DNA from: Alcanivorax sp. S71-1-4
GTDB lineage: Bacteria > Pseudomonadota > Gammaproteobacteria > Pseudomonadales > Alcanivoracaceae
Reading direction: 5' to 3'
Length of the DNA stretch: 64,000 bases
Assembly: GCF_009846755.1 (NCBI RefSeq)
Contig: NZ_AQOR01000020.1
Location: 1 to 64,000, forward strand
The notes under the pieces were generated by a model. The model had not been told where the DNA came from. It did no database searches and saw nothing but the letters and a program-made list of their open reading frames with translations. This document shows positions 42,267 through 50,847 of the stretch, in pieces. Each line of letters begins with the position of its first letter. The first letter of the stretch is position 1. The translations under genes and the position numbers were made by a program.

Positions 42267-43228
42267 TTTTGCTCCCCATTTGGTCGTAATGGCGCGTCGC
42301 CGTCTTGCCACCACTGGTCCTCGTAACGGCGGTAGAAATGGCTGATGGAGCGGGTCAGTTCGAAGCGCGCCAGCGGCAGACGCGCGAGCGCGTCCGGCAA
42401 CCTGGTGTGGAGCAGTTCATTCTGCGTGGCGCCGCGCGCCACGCCCTCACGCAACAATGCGTCCAGCCATACCAGCCAGGCGCGGGTCTGCAGCAGCGGC
42501 GCGTCGCTGCGCGCCAGCGGGCCATGGCCGGGCACAATGGCGTTGACCTCCAGCGCGGCCAGTTCATCCAGATCGGCCAGCCATTGGACCAGTGACGGTG
42601 TGTGCGGGGTGGTCGGTGCGCGCTGCCAGAACAGCAGGTCACCAGCGAACAACACGCCGGTGCGCGGGTCGAGGATCACCAGGTCGGCACCGGTGTGGCC
42701 GCGCAGGGCGTACAGCTGCAGCACGTAGCCATCCAGATCCAGCGTGCCCTCGCTGACCGCTGTTTCCGGCAACCGGGTCACCGTACCCTGCGCCGTCTCG
42801 CCCAGGCGTGCGGTCAGGGTAGCGAGAAACGCTGGCGCGTCCCGTGCCAGCGCAGCGATGGTCCCCGGCAACGCCATGATGCGGGCGTCATCAAACGCCG
42901 CGTTGCCAAACACATGATCGGGATGATGATGGGTGTTGATCACCCAGCGCACCGGCTGGTCGGTCAGCGCGGCGATGGCGCGCCGCAGCGCCCGCCCGTA
43001 GGCCAGTGTGCTGCCGGTGTCGATCACCACCACGCCTTGTGGCGTGACGATGAAGGCGCTGTTGCTGATATCGCCACCGTTGCGCGGATCGAATTCCTCA
43101 GTGGCGCCCTGCACCATCCAGGTGTCCGGCGCCACCGGCAGCGGTGTCAGCGCACTGGCCGGCACGGCGGACAGACACAGCCACAGCACCAGTGCCCGTT
43201 CAGATATCCTGTTCCAGCACGTTGCCAT
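42263..43228 (-). CDS. Quinoprotein-associated metallo-beta-lactamase-fold hydrolase
   Basis: About 321 residues from the ATG at 43228, with a signal peptide (RALVLWLCLSAVPASALTPL). The MBL zinc motif is VINTHHHPDHVFGNAAF. Further ligands lie in ALRGHTGADLVI, VLFAGDLLFW and VPGHGPL. It fits the group called quinoprotein relay system zinc metallohydrolase, found next to PQQ alcohol dehydrogenases and cytochrome c in Pseudomonas ped/exa clusters. Its substrate is not established. It overlaps the SoxYZ-like gene by 29 bp, so they are one operon: pedF, SoxYZ-like, then metallohydrolase. Confidence 0.85.
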   Translation of the reverse strand: MATCWNRISERALVLWLCLSAVPASALTPLPVAPDTWMVQGATEEFDPRNGGDISNSAFIVTPQGVVVIDTGSTLAYGRALRRAIAALTDQPVRWVINTHHHPDHVFGNAAFDDARIMALPGTIAALARDAPAFLATLTARLGETAQGTVTRLPETAVSEGTLDLDGYVLQLYALRGHTGADLVILDPRTGVLFAGDLLFWQRAPTTPHTPSLVQWLADLDELAALEVNAIVPGHGPLARSDAPLLQTRAWLVWLDALLREGVARGATQNELLHTRLPDALARLPLARFELTRSISHFYRRYEDQWWQDGDAPLRPNGEQK

Positions 43229-43952
43229 TGTTGTCTCGCGCGCGCAGGTGATACCGCGTCGTGTCGCCGCCGCGCATATCAATGGTCAGTTCGGGGTTTT
43301 CGCTGATGGAGGCATGCCAGGTCATGCGTGCCACCGTATCCTCACCGCTGGTGAACACCACGTCTTCGATATAGAACGGGCTTTCGCTCGGCAGCAGGCC
43401 GCTTTCCATCGGATGCATGAGCCGGAAACGCAACCGGTTGGCCACTTCGGTCTGCACACGCCGTGCGCGCACCTGCCCGAAATCCCGCGACCAGTCCTTG
43501 CCGGAACTGGCGATACCCGGCGTTGAACAGCCACCGCCGGCACCGTCGATGAAGGTACTGCCGACATACCAGACGCCTTCACTGAGCACCGCCGCGCGCA
43601 CCGCGGAGCCTTGCTCCAGCCGCAGGTTCAGCGCAACGCGGCCCAGGCCGTGTGTCAGTGGCTGGTAATCGAACACCATCGGGATCGGATTCAGTTCGAC
43701 CCAGAGCAGCATTCTGTCAAAGCGGCCATTGAAGGCGCTGGCGTCAATGTCCACCGGCACCTGGCCGGAATCTTCCGCAAACCCGGGCGCGCTGAGCCGT
43801 ACGCGTTCATCAAAACGGACCGGCGTGTCGCCCAGATAGCGTTCGCGGTAGAGCTGCCACATGAAGGAATCAAGCGGATCGGTCTGCGCCCGGCCGTCCG
43901 CCATCCCCTGCAGGCTCCACAGCAATGCCAGGCCGCACCACAGCGCGCGCAC
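43200..43952 (-). CDS. Quinoprotein dehydrogenase-associated SoxYZ-like carrier
   Basis: A 250-residue exported protein starting at a GTG at 43952, two bases after the pedF stop; this is preferred over a far-upstream start that would overlap all of pedF. Signal peptide: ALWCGLALLWSLQGMADG. The first half is SoxY-like, with the C-terminal cysteine motif in GAGGGCSTPGI. The second half is SoxZ-like (LRFRLMHPMESGLLPSESPF, YIEDVVFTSGEDTVARMTWH). The swinging-Cys arm may carry a sulfur or other group between proteins of the alcohol-oxidation locus. Its real job there is not known. It overlaps the metallohydrolase gene at its 3' end. Confidence 0.85.
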   Translation of the reverse strand: MRALWCGLALLWSLQGMADGRAQTDPLDSFMWQLYRERYLGDTPVRFDERVRLSAPGFAEDSGQVPVDIDASAFNGRFDRMLLWVELNPIPMVFDYQPLTHGLGRVALNLRLEQGSAVRAAVLSEGVWYVGSTFIDGAGGGCSTPGIASSGKDWSRDFGQVRARRVQTEVANRLRFRLMHPMESGLLPSESPFYIEDVVFTSGEDTVARMTWHASISENPELTIDMRGGDTTRYHLRARDNNGNVLEQDI

Positions 43953-43954
43953 GG

Positions 43955-44395
43955 TTATTGCCCGGTGGTTTGCAGGCTGACGGTTTCCAGCCAGGTGCGG
44001 ATCGCCCACAACGCTTCCTGGCTGAGATAGTCGGCCATTTTCGGCATCAGTACGCGGCCGTCGCGCACCGCACCGTTGACCACCCGTTCCTTGTACCACT
44101 CGTCACCGTAGTCACCGTTTTCCAGTTCACGCAGGTCCGGCGCGATGCCGCCGGACTTGGCTTCCAGGCCGTGGCAGGCAGCGCAGTTCTGATTGTAGGC
44201 GGACTGCCCGATATCCACCGCCAGATCGTGTTGCGGATGGCCTGCACGGTACGGGTTGGTGTCGCGCCACTCGTCCCCCAGCAACTCAAGGCCGTGCAGG
44301 TCAACACCCTGCGGCGTCACATTGCCGTGGCCGTGGGCAAACAGCGTACTGCCGAGCAGCATCACACCCAGGATCATGCGTGTTGTTGTGTTCAT
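43955..44395 (-). CDS. pedF: Cytochrome c-550 PedF
   Basis: A 146-residue periplasmic cytochrome from the ATG at 44395, with a signal peptide (RMILGVMLLGSTLFAHG). It carries the heme motif YNQNCAACHGLE with the axial Met in DGRVLMPKMADY. The PedF pattern is visible in HGNVTPQGVDLHGLELLGDE, NPYRAGHPQ and NGAVRDGRV. It takes electrons from the PQQ alcohol dehydrogenase and passes them to the respiratory chain. It is the first gene of a three-gene minus-strand operon and is divergent from the PQQ dehydrogenase gene with 287 bp between. That region should hold both promoters. Confidence 0.9.
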   Translation of the reverse strand: MNTTTRMILGVMLLGSTLFAHGHGNVTPQGVDLHGLELLGDEWRDTNPYRAGHPQHDLAVDIGQSAYNQNCAACHGLEAKSGGIAPDLRELENGDYGDEWYKERVVNGAVRDGRVLMPKMADYLSQEALWAIRTWLETVSLQTTGQ

Positions 44396-44483
44396 GTCAT
44401 TACCGTCCGGATAGCGTTCAGGGTCAGCCTCCAATCTACTGGCGCCTCCCGCGCACCAGAACCCGTCCTTGGCCGCACCCGGC

Positions 44484-44496
44484 ATAGTCCCTTGGT
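44484..44496 (+). promoter_or_regulatory. ATAGTCCCTTGGT motif upstream of the PQQ dehydrogenase gene
   Basis: Lies 187 bp before the ATG in the divergent pedF/PQQ-ADH region, in the same orientation as the ALDH copy. Candidate ErbR binding site. Confidence 0.5.
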
Positions 44497-44682
44497 CGTA
44501 GACCCAATTGGCTAGAAATTTTGCGCCCACGGTCGGTAGCCCTGCCCGCCCGCTCTCTGACTGAATAGTCTCCACAGCGCAGGCCAGGGATTGCTGTACC
44601 CCGGCGCGTCGTAACCCCGCCATACCCTGCCCGTGCCCTGATCGGCACAGACAGGTTCCACCATCCAAGCTGAGGCTGAGTT

Positions 44683-46563
44683 ATGAAAAGAATAAGTCGA
44701 TATTCGCCGCTCCACGGGAAGGTCAGCCGCATGGTCGGCATGCTTTCCGTGTCTGCCGTGCTGGCTGCCTGTTCCAGCGGCACCGTCATGGCCAAGGGCG
44801 TCACCTGGGAGGACATCGCACGGGACCAGGACACCACCGGGGACGTGCTGATGTACGGCCTGGGCATCCACGCCCAGCGCTACAGCCCGATGACGCAGAT
44901 CAACAGCGACAACGTCGCCATGCTGACACCGGCGTGGTCGTTCTCGTTCGGTGACGAAAAGCAGCGCGGCCAGGAATCCCAGGCACTGGTGCATGACGGC
45001 GTCATCTACGTGACCGGCTCCTACTCGCGCGTGTTTGCCATTGATGCACGCACGGGCCGCCGGCTGTGGACCTACAGCCACCGCCTGCCGGACGATATCC
45101 GCCCCTGCTGTGACGTGGTCAACCGCGGTGCGGCCATTTACGGCAACAAGATTTTCTTCGGCACCCTGGATGCCTCCATCGTGGCACTGGACAAGGACAC
45201 CGGCCGCGTCGCCTGGCGGGAGAAATTCGCGGATCACCGCGTGGGTTACACCATGACCGGTGCGCCGACCATCGTGAAAGACCAGAAGACCGGCCGCGTA
45301 CTGCTGATCCACGGTTCCTCCGGTGATGAATTCGGTGTGGTCGGCAAGCTGTTTGCGCGCGACCCTGAAACCGGTGAAGAAATCTGGATGCGTCCGTTTG
45401 TGGAAGGCCACATCGGCCGCCTCAACGGCGAGGCCAGCACCCCCAGCGGCGACCCCCGTGCACCGAGCTGGCCGGATGACCCCAGCCGCGAGACCGGCAA
45501 GGTAGAGGCCTGGAGCCAGGGCGGCGGCGCCCCGTGGCAAAGCGCAACCTTTGACGTGGCCACCAACACCATCATCATCGGTGCCGGCAACCCGGCGCCC
45601 TGGAACGGCTGGGCACGTACGCCGCCGGACGGCGACCCGAACGACTACGACAGCCTGTACACCTCCGGCCAGGTCGGCGTTGACCCGAGCACCGGCGAGA
45701 TCAAGTGGTTCTACCAGCACACCCCGAACGACACCTGGGATTTCTCCGGCAACAACGAGATCGTGCTGTTCGACTACAAGGACGCCGCCGGTCGTCGTCA
45801 CCAGGCCGGTGCCCACGCCGACCGCAACGGCTTCTTCTATGTCACCGACCGCACCAGCGGCGAACTGCTGAATGCGTTCCCGTTCGTGGACGGCATCACC
45901 TGGGCCAGCCACATTGACCTGGAAACCGGCCGCCCGGTGGAAAACGAAGGCCAGCGCCCGGCCCGCCTGAAAGACGGTGAAACCCGTTCGCCGGTGGTGG
46001 AAGTGTCGCCGCCGTTCCTCGGTGGCAAGAACTGGAACCCGATGGCCTACAGCCAGGACACCGGCCTGTTCTATGTGCCGGGCAACCACTGGAAAGAAGA
46101 CTACTGGACCGAAGAAGTCGAGTACCAGCCGGGCTCCGCCTATCTGGGCATGGGCTTCCGCATCAAGCGCCTGTTTGATGATCACGTCGGCATCCTGCGC
46201 GCCATGAACCCGGCCACCGGCGAAGTGGCCTGGGAACACAAAGAACCGATGCCACTGTGGGCCGGTGTACTGGCCACCAAGGGCAACCTGGTGTTCACCG
46301 GTACCGGGGACGGTTATTTCAAGGCGTTCGACGCGGAGACCGGCAAGGAGCTTTGGAAATTCCAGGTTGGCACCGGCATCATCTCGCCGCCTATCACCTG
46401 GGAAATGGACGGTGAACAGTACATCGGCGTGACCGCCGGCTACGGTGGCGCGGTGCCGCTGTGGGGGGGCGACATGGCCGAACTGACCAAGCCGATTTCC
46501 CAGGGCGGCTCGTTCTGGGTGTTCAAGCTGCCGGAGTTTGCCCGCGAACTCGCCAACAAATAA
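44683..46563 (+). CDS. exaA: PQQ-dependent alcohol dehydrogenase (ExaA/PedE type)
   Basis: A 626-residue periplasmic quinoprotein. It has a signal region, and the vicinal disulfide Cys142-Cys143 in DDIRPCCDVVNRG that stacks on PQQ. Beta-propeller tryptophan-docking repeats follow. The catalytic segment is NDTWDFSGNNE, with Asp353. Two residues after it is Ser355, not the extra Asp seen in lanthanide-dependent PedH/XoxF enzymes, so this should be a calcium enzyme. It oxidises ethanol and other primary alcohols to aldehydes, giving electrons to PedF. A terminator follows at 46572. The ALDH, PedF, metallohydrolase and SoxYZ-like genes all flank it. Confidence 0.95.
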   Translation: MKRISRYSPLHGKVSRMVGMLSVSAVLAACSSGTVMAKGVTWEDIARDQDTTGDVLMYGLGIHAQRYSPMTQINSDNVAMLTPAWSFSFGDEKQRGQESQALVHDGVIYVTGSYSRVFAIDARTGRRLWTYSHRLPDDIRPCCDVVNRGAAIYGNKIFFGTLDASIVALDKDTGRVAWREKFADHRVGYTMTGAPTIVKDQKTGRVLLIHGSSGDEFGVVGKLFARDPETGEEIWMRPFVEGHIGRLNGEASTPSGDPRAPSWPDDPSRETGKVEAWSQGGGAPWQSATFDVATNTIIIGAGNPAPWNGWARTPPDGDPNDYDSLYTSGQVGVDPSTGEIKWFYQHTPNDTWDFSGNNEIVLFDYKDAAGRRHQAGAHADRNGFFYVTDRTSGELLNAFPFVDGITWASHIDLETGRPVENEGQRPARLKDGETRSPVVEVSPPFLGGKNWNPMAYSQDTGLFYVPGNHWKEDYWTEEVEYQPGSAYLGMGFRIKRLFDDHVGILRAMNPATGEVAWEHKEPMPLWAGVLATKGNLVFTGTGDGYFKAFDAETGKELWKFQVGTGIISPPITWEMDGEQYIGVTAGYGGAVPLWGGDMAELTKPISQGGSFWVFKLPEFARELANK

Positions 46564-46571
46564 TAACCACT

Positions 46572-46601
46572 GCCAGCCCGCTTCTGCGGGCTGGCTTTTT
46601 T
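46572..46601 (+). terminator. Intrinsic terminator of the PQQ dehydrogenase gene
   Basis: GCCAGCCCGC and GCGGGCTGGC pair perfectly with a TTCT loop, followed by six T. Confidence 0.92.
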
Positions 46602-46614
46602 CCGGAGCCACGTC

Positions 46615-47274
46615 ATGAAACGATTCACGCTACCCTGTCTGGCGACACTCCTTTCATTACCGCTGCTGGTGCTGGCCGAAGGCTATAGCGCTGACGCGCC
46701 GGTGCACAACGGCTGCATCCTGCAACCGGAAGCGGAATGTCCCGGCGCGGACCTCAAGGGCGCCGACCTGCATGCCCTGGATCTCACCGGCGCCAACTTC
46801 AGGGGCGCCAACCTGGAGGGCGCCGATCTGCGCCACAGCAACCTGCGCGGTGTCGATCTGGAAGGTGCAAATCTGCGCGCCGCCAATCTTGCCCGCGCCA
46901 GCCTGATGAGCACCAACCTGCGCGGCGCCGACCTGACCGGCGCCAGCCTGCTGGCGATCCAGAGCTGGAACCTGTTCGCGCAGAACACCGTGTTCGACAA
47001 CGTGGATGCCACCGGCGCCAATCTGGAATTCGGCCGGCTGACACGTTCACGCTGGCACAACGCAACACTGCGCGGTGCCAATCTGGAAATGGCCTGGGTC
47101 AACAAGGCGGCGTTCAACGGCGCCGACCTGCGCGACGCCAACCTGCAGGAAGTGAAGATGAACCTGGCGGTGCTGCGCGGCGCCAATCTGCAAGGTGCCA
47201 ATCTGCGCTACGGCAATTTCCAGATGGTGGACATGACCGGCTGCACCGCCTGCCCCTTCGACTGGGAACACTGA
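46615..47274 (+). CDS. Exported pentapeptide-repeat protein
   Basis: A 219-residue protein with a signal peptide (CLATLLSLPLLVLAEG) and about 25 tandem A(D/N)LxX pentapeptides (GADLKGADLHALDLTGANF, RGANLEGADLRHSNLRG). These fold as a right-handed quadrilateral beta-helix. One break around residue 115 (LLAIQSWNLFAQNTVF) divides the helix, and it ends CTACPFDWEH with a possible CxxC disulfide. Similar genes occur in the ped cluster of Pseudomonas putida. The function is not known. It lies directly after the PQQ dehydrogenase terminator and has GGAG upstream, so it may rely on read-through or its own promoter. Confidence 0.85.
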   Translation: MKRFTLPCLATLLSLPLLVLAEGYSADAPVHNGCILQPEAECPGADLKGADLHALDLTGANFRGANLEGADLRHSNLRGVDLEGANLRAANLARASLMSTNLRGADLTGASLLAIQSWNLFAQNTVFDNVDATGANLEFGRLTRSRWHNATLRGANLEMAWVNKAAFNGADLRDANLQEVKMNLAVLRGANLQGANLRYGNFQMVDMTGCTACPFDWEH

Positions 47275-47291
47275 TCCATCGGACGGCGCCG

Positions 47292-48719
47292 TCATTCGAT
47301 CTGCATGACGCCGGTAAACTGCTGCAACGCCATTTTCAGTTTCAGCGGTTTCACCGGCTTGTAGACCTGCATATAACCACTCTGCGCACAACGCTGCTTC
47401 AGCTTTGCACTGCGATCCGCCGTGACCAGAATCACCGGCAGCGGCGTCCGCCGCCCAGCATTGATGAATTCCGCCACGGTAATGCCGTCGTCCGTACCCG
47501 GATCCAGGTGATAATCCATCAGCAGTACATCGGCCTCGTCCGCCGTGGTATCCACTTGAGCGCGCAAGGCCGACAGGGATTCCGCCACCACCACATCACA
47601 GCCCCACTGTTCCAGCAGGGTACGCATGCCGATGCAGATGGCCTCGTCGTTATCCACCACCCAGACGCGCAGCCCCAGCAGAGACTGGCTGGCAAGCTGA
47701 CCGGCCTGCATCACGCGGGCGTTGTACTCCGATGGCGGTGCCACCGGCAGCGTCAGGGAAAAGCGGGAGCCTTCGCCGAGCTGTGACTGCACCCGCAGGG
47801 GATGCGCCAGTATCTGGCTGATTTTTTCGACAATCGCCAGGCCCAGGCCCAGCCCGCGCTCGTGATACCGCACCGCCTGCTTGCCGCGCTTGAATTCCTC
47901 GAAGATTTCGCCGATCTGGTCCTGCCGAATGCCAATGCCGGTATCCACCACCATGACTTCCACCTGACCATTGATGCGGCGGCAGCCCAGCAGGATGGTG
48001 CCACGCTCGGTGTAACGGACAGCGTTCGACAGCAGGTTGCGCATGATACGGCTGAGCAGTTGCGGATCGGAGCGCACCAGCAGTGACGTGGGCACATAGC
48101 GAAAGCGCAGCCCTTTCTGCTGTGCCATCTGCCGGAATTCCTCCGCCAGCACATCGAGCAGGCGCCGCAACGGGAACACGCCGACCTCTGCCGTGACCAC
48201 GCCGGCATCCAGTTTCGAGGCATCCGACAGCGTGGTGATCAGCGATTCCAGATCACGCAACGCGGTGCTGATGTGGCTGAGCTGAAACGCGGTGTTGTGG
48301 TCCGGGTTTTCCTGCAAGGCGCTGGTGAACAGACGCGCGGCGTTCAGCGGCTGCATCAGGTCGTGGCTGACTGCGGCCACGAAGCGGGTTTTCGACAGGT
48401 TGGCCTGCTCGGCTTTTTCCGTGGCGTCGCGCAGACGCAGCTCAACACGCCGCCGCTCTTCGATCTCCGCCAGCAGCTGTTTGTTCACTTCGCGCAGTGC
48501 CTGGGTGCGTTCGCGCACCTGCTCGGCCAGCACCACGGAATGCTGGAACGCGGCATACGGCGCCGTGGGCGCCATGTTGCTCGCCTCGACACGCTCGATC
48601 AGCGCATCACAGATGCGCTTCAGGCGCGCGTTCTCGGCCATCAGCCGTGCTTCGTGCAGGTCCCACGGCGACCGCTCGTCCGGCGGCTCGGCCGCATCAG
48701 AAACGGTTTTTTCGTCCAA
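47292..48719 (-). CDS. nahK: NahK/ErcS'-type hybrid sensor histidine kinase
   Basis: A 475-residue soluble kinase with TTG start at 48719 (GGAG 6 bases upstream). Order: coiled coil (about 60-110), HisKA with His119 in FVAAVSHDLMQPLNAARL, ATPase domain (NLLSNAVRYT, VVDTGIGIRQDQ, GLGLGLAIVEKI), and a receiver domain (about 350-465; VWVVDNDEAICIGM, VLLMDYHLDPGTDDG). It has no membrane helix. In Pseudomonas aeruginosa the homologue NahK is controlled by the NO sensor NosP. Here the nosP-like gene precedes and overlaps it by 23 bp. It presumably phosphorylates a response regulator or Hpt protein; ErbR is the obvious candidate but that is untested. Confidence 0.85.
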   Translation of the reverse strand: MDEKTVSDAAEPPDERSPWDLHEARLMAENARLKRICDALIERVEASNMAPTAPYAAFQHSVVLAEQVRERTQALREVNKQLLAEIEERRRVELRLRDATEKAEQANLSKTRFVAAVSHDLMQPLNAARLFTSALQENPDHNTAFQLSHISTALRDLESLITTLSDASKLDAGVVTAEVGVFPLRRLLDVLAEEFRQMAQQKGLRFRYVPTSLLVRSDPQLLSRIMRNLLSNAVRYTERGTILLGCRRINGQVEVMVVDTGIGIRQDQIGEIFEEFKRGKQAVRYHERGLGLGLAIVEKISQILAHPLRVQSQLGEGSRFSLTLPVAPPSEYNARVMQAGQLASQSLLGLRVWVVDNDEAICIGMRTLLEQWGCDVVVAESLSALRAQVDTTADEADVLLMDYHLDPGTDDGITVAEFINAGRRTPLPVILVTADRSAKLKQRCAQSGYMQVYKPVKPLKLKMALQQFTGVMQIE

Positions 48720-49854
48720 TGACCACTCCGGTCAGCGTGTGATTGATGTGCATGCCATCGATCTGCTCGCCATAGGTGCTGAAACCGATCACACCATGGC
48801 GGCGCAACAGGACCGAGGCATCCTCCACCAGGCCTTCTGCCTGCAACTGCGTATGCCGCAGGCAGCAATCGCAACCCAGCGTGACCCAGGCCGGCCCGAG
48901 ACGTTCTTCGATGGCGCTGAGTTTGGTGTCCAGGTCATCCAGGATAGAGGCGGTGCTCATGGCGGTCAGCACGATGCCGTTTTCCACCGCGCAATAGAAC
49001 GACAGGCTGAGATCATCGTTCACCCGCTGGATCGCGCGGGCGTAGTAACCGTCGTTGATGCGCACCGCCAGCGGCGAGCAGGCGAAGGCGGCGTCATCCA
49101 GCGCATCGACCGGCACCCCCACCAGCCGCGCATAGGCCACCGCCGCGGGCTCTGCATTGAGTTCATGCACGATACGATGTTCGGGATCGGCGGCGGTCAC
49201 CACCAGTTTGGTTTTCTCCGGCACCAGGTGATGGGTGCTGAACACTTCGAAATCCAGCAAGGTGGTGATCATGATGACAATGGCCGCTTCACTGCAGAAG
49301 CGGCCATCACTGTAGACGTAGGTGCTGCTCAGACGGTACTCGTCACCAGCCGAGCCACCGAAACTGGTGATGCTGCCCAGCGCGGAATTGAGCGTGGCGA
49401 GCACCATTTCCTCGTTCACGGACAGGCCGTCCATCAGGGTCAGCACAAAGGTATTGTTTTCCGACGGCGTGCCGGCCAGGCGATTGCAGCATTCGCTGAT
49501 CAGGCTGTCGGTCAGTTGCTGGGCATCAAGCAGGTCGAATTCATCCAGCTTTTCCACCAGCCGCCGGCCAACACAGAAGAAGCGCCGGTCGAAGCCGATC
49601 GCCACGATGGTGCCATGGTCGTAGCCGCGCGCGGTGATTTCCCCGCAGGAAGTGCAGCCGGACAGGGGCAATTCGCCGAAGTGCGCACGCAGGGCGCCGG
49701 CCAGCCTGTCGAGGTCATACTCCACCGAGCAGAAAAACAGCACGAAGCCGAGGTGAGGATGCAGCAGCTTGTCAGCGAGTTCGGCGGCAGCGGCCTGTTC
49801 ATCGCTGGCAGCGCTGAATGCCGTCAGCACGGCATTGGGCGGGGCAGCAGTCAT
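48697..49854 (-). CDS. nosP: NosP-like FIST-domain sensor
   Basis: A 385-residue protein with FIST_N and FIST_C domains: LGFVLFFCSVEYDLDRLAGA, LSGCTSCGEITARGYDHGTI, ITSFGGSAGDEYRLSSTYVY, and VTLGCDCCLRHTQLQ. NosP proteins with this fold bind heme and sense nitric oxide, then control the neighbouring kinase NahK. The gene order here (erbR, nosP, nahK on one strand) mirrors that idea. Whether this copy keeps heme cannot be read with confidence; I did not fix a proximal His. The start ATG has CGGGAG 8 bases upstream. It is encoded beside the alcohol-oxidation genes, hinting that NO or anaerobic signals modulate them. Confidence 0.8.
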   Translation of the reverse strand: MTAAPPNAVLTAFSAASDEQAAAAELADKLLHPHLGFVLFFCSVEYDLDRLAGALRAHFGELPLSGCTSCGEITARGYDHGTIVAIGFDRRFFCVGRRLVEKLDEFDLLDAQQLTDSLISECCNRLAGTPSENNTFVLTLMDGLSVNEEMVLATLNSALGSITSFGGSAGDEYRLSSTYVYSDGRFCSEAAIVIMITTLLDFEVFSTHHLVPEKTKLVVTAADPEHRIVHELNAEPAAVAYARLVGVPVDALDDAAFACSPLAVRINDGYYARAIQRVNDDLSLSFYCAVENGIVLTAMSTASILDDLDTKLSAIEERLGPAWVTLGCDCCLRHTQLQAEGLVEDASVLLRRHGVIGFSTYGEQIDGMHINHTLTGVVIGRKNRF

Positions 49855-49956
49855 GGTGCACTCCCGAATATTCTTGTTGTCCTTGCCAGGCCCCGATTCT
49901 GGGCCATCGCGCTGGCAGCGTGAAGCCGGCCGGCGTTGGCGTTTTGTTACGCCGGT

Positions 49957-50640
49957 TTACTCCGTCATCACTTTCTGTGGCCGTTTGAGATAAGCGCCGA
50001 AATCAATGTCGCTGGCTGACAGGATCGCCTGCACGCGATTGGTCGCACCGAGTTTGCGAAGAATGGCAGAGACGTGCGCTTTGACCGTGCTCTCGGCAAT
50101 GCTCAGTTCGTAGGCGATGACCTTGTTGGACTCGCCACGTGCCATCCGCTCGAACACCTGTAGCTGTTTGCGGGTCAGGCTCTCCAGCAGTTCCGGCAGC
50201 AGGCCCGGATCATGGTGCCGTGACGAGCCGGATGAGGCATCCGCACGGATAATGTCCGAGGGCAGGTACACCGAACCGTTGAGGATCTGCTCCAGCGCGT
50301 GAATCATCTGTTTGCGCGGCGTCGACTTGGTAATGAAACCGACCGCGCCATAGGTCACTGTCTGCAAAATGACGCGCTTGTCTTCTTCGGCGGAGACGAT
50401 CACCGCCGGCACCGTGGGAAACTGATTACGCAGCTGCACCAGCCCGCCAAGCCCCTGCATGCCCGGCATGTTCAGGTCTAGCAGCACCAGGTCGATGTCG
50501 TCGTTTTCCGCTACCAACGCCAGGGTGGCGTCCAGGTCGGAAGCTTCCAGCAGCGTGCTGCCGGGAAAGCCGTCATCAATGACCCGCGCGATGGCCTCGC
50601 GGAACAGGGGGTGATCGTCTGCGATCAGGACCTGATACAT
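49957..50640 (-). CDS. erbR: LuxR-type response regulator ErbR (AgmR)
   Basis: A 227-residue response regulator closely resembling ErbR/AgmR of the ethanol-oxidation regulon. The receiver has [37 protein letters not shown] and [16 protein letters not shown]. The LuxR HTH has [20 protein letters not shown] and [20 protein letters not shown]. In Pseudomonas it activates the exa/ped genes for PQQ alcohol oxidation. Here it leads the erbR-nosP-nahK group and lies convergent with the PQQ dehydrogenase and pentapeptide genes. Its own upstream region contains a variant of the shared ATAGT motif at 50777, which could mean autoregulation. Confidence 0.9.
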   Translation of the reverse strand: MYQVLIADDHPLFREAIARVIDDGFPGSTLLEASDLDATLALVAENDDIDLVLLDLNMPGMQGLGGLVQLRNQFPTVPAVIVSAEEDKRVILQTVTYGAVGFITKSTPRKQMIHALEQILNGSVYLPSDIIRADASSGSSRHHDPGLLPELLESLTRKQLQVFERMARGESNKVIAYELSIAESTVKAHVSAILRKLGATNRVQAILSASDIDFGAYLKRPQKVMTE

Positions 50641-50776
50641 GAACGGCGCACTCCTGCTACCCGGCTTGTTATCGGTTATTCAGGTCATGGCGCCCGCCGC
50701 GGCCGGTTCCTGAGCCTGTCGGGCAGCCTGTGTAGCAGTATTAACTCTATGGGCTTACGTCCACAGCGGCTATTGT

Positions 50777-50789
50777 TCGAAAGTACTAT
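50777..50789 (-). promoter_or_regulatory. ATAGTACTTTCGA motif upstream of erbR
   Basis: Matches the ALDH and PQQ-ADH motif at 9 of 13 positions in the same orientation, with CAAA before it as in the ALDH copy. It is 137 bp before the erbR start. Confidence 0.35.
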
Positions 50790-50847
50790 TTTGGGGAGGT
50801 GCCCGCACACCGGGCGGCGGCGGGCGCAAGGCAGGGGTGGCGCGGGC

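Noticed and set aside
44683..46563. Lanthanide-dependent (PedH/XoxF-type) alcohol dehydrogenase
   Set aside because: The residue two after the catalytic Asp353 is Ser355, not the extra Asp required for lanthanide binding.
44512..46611. 699-codon minus-strand open frame opposite the PQQ dehydrogenase gene
   Set aside because: Antisense shadow; the plus strand carries the clear quinoprotein with all motifs.
48292..49923. 543-codon plus-strand frame opposite nosP and nahK
   Set aside because: Antisense shadow; NosP and NahK are well supported on the minus strand.
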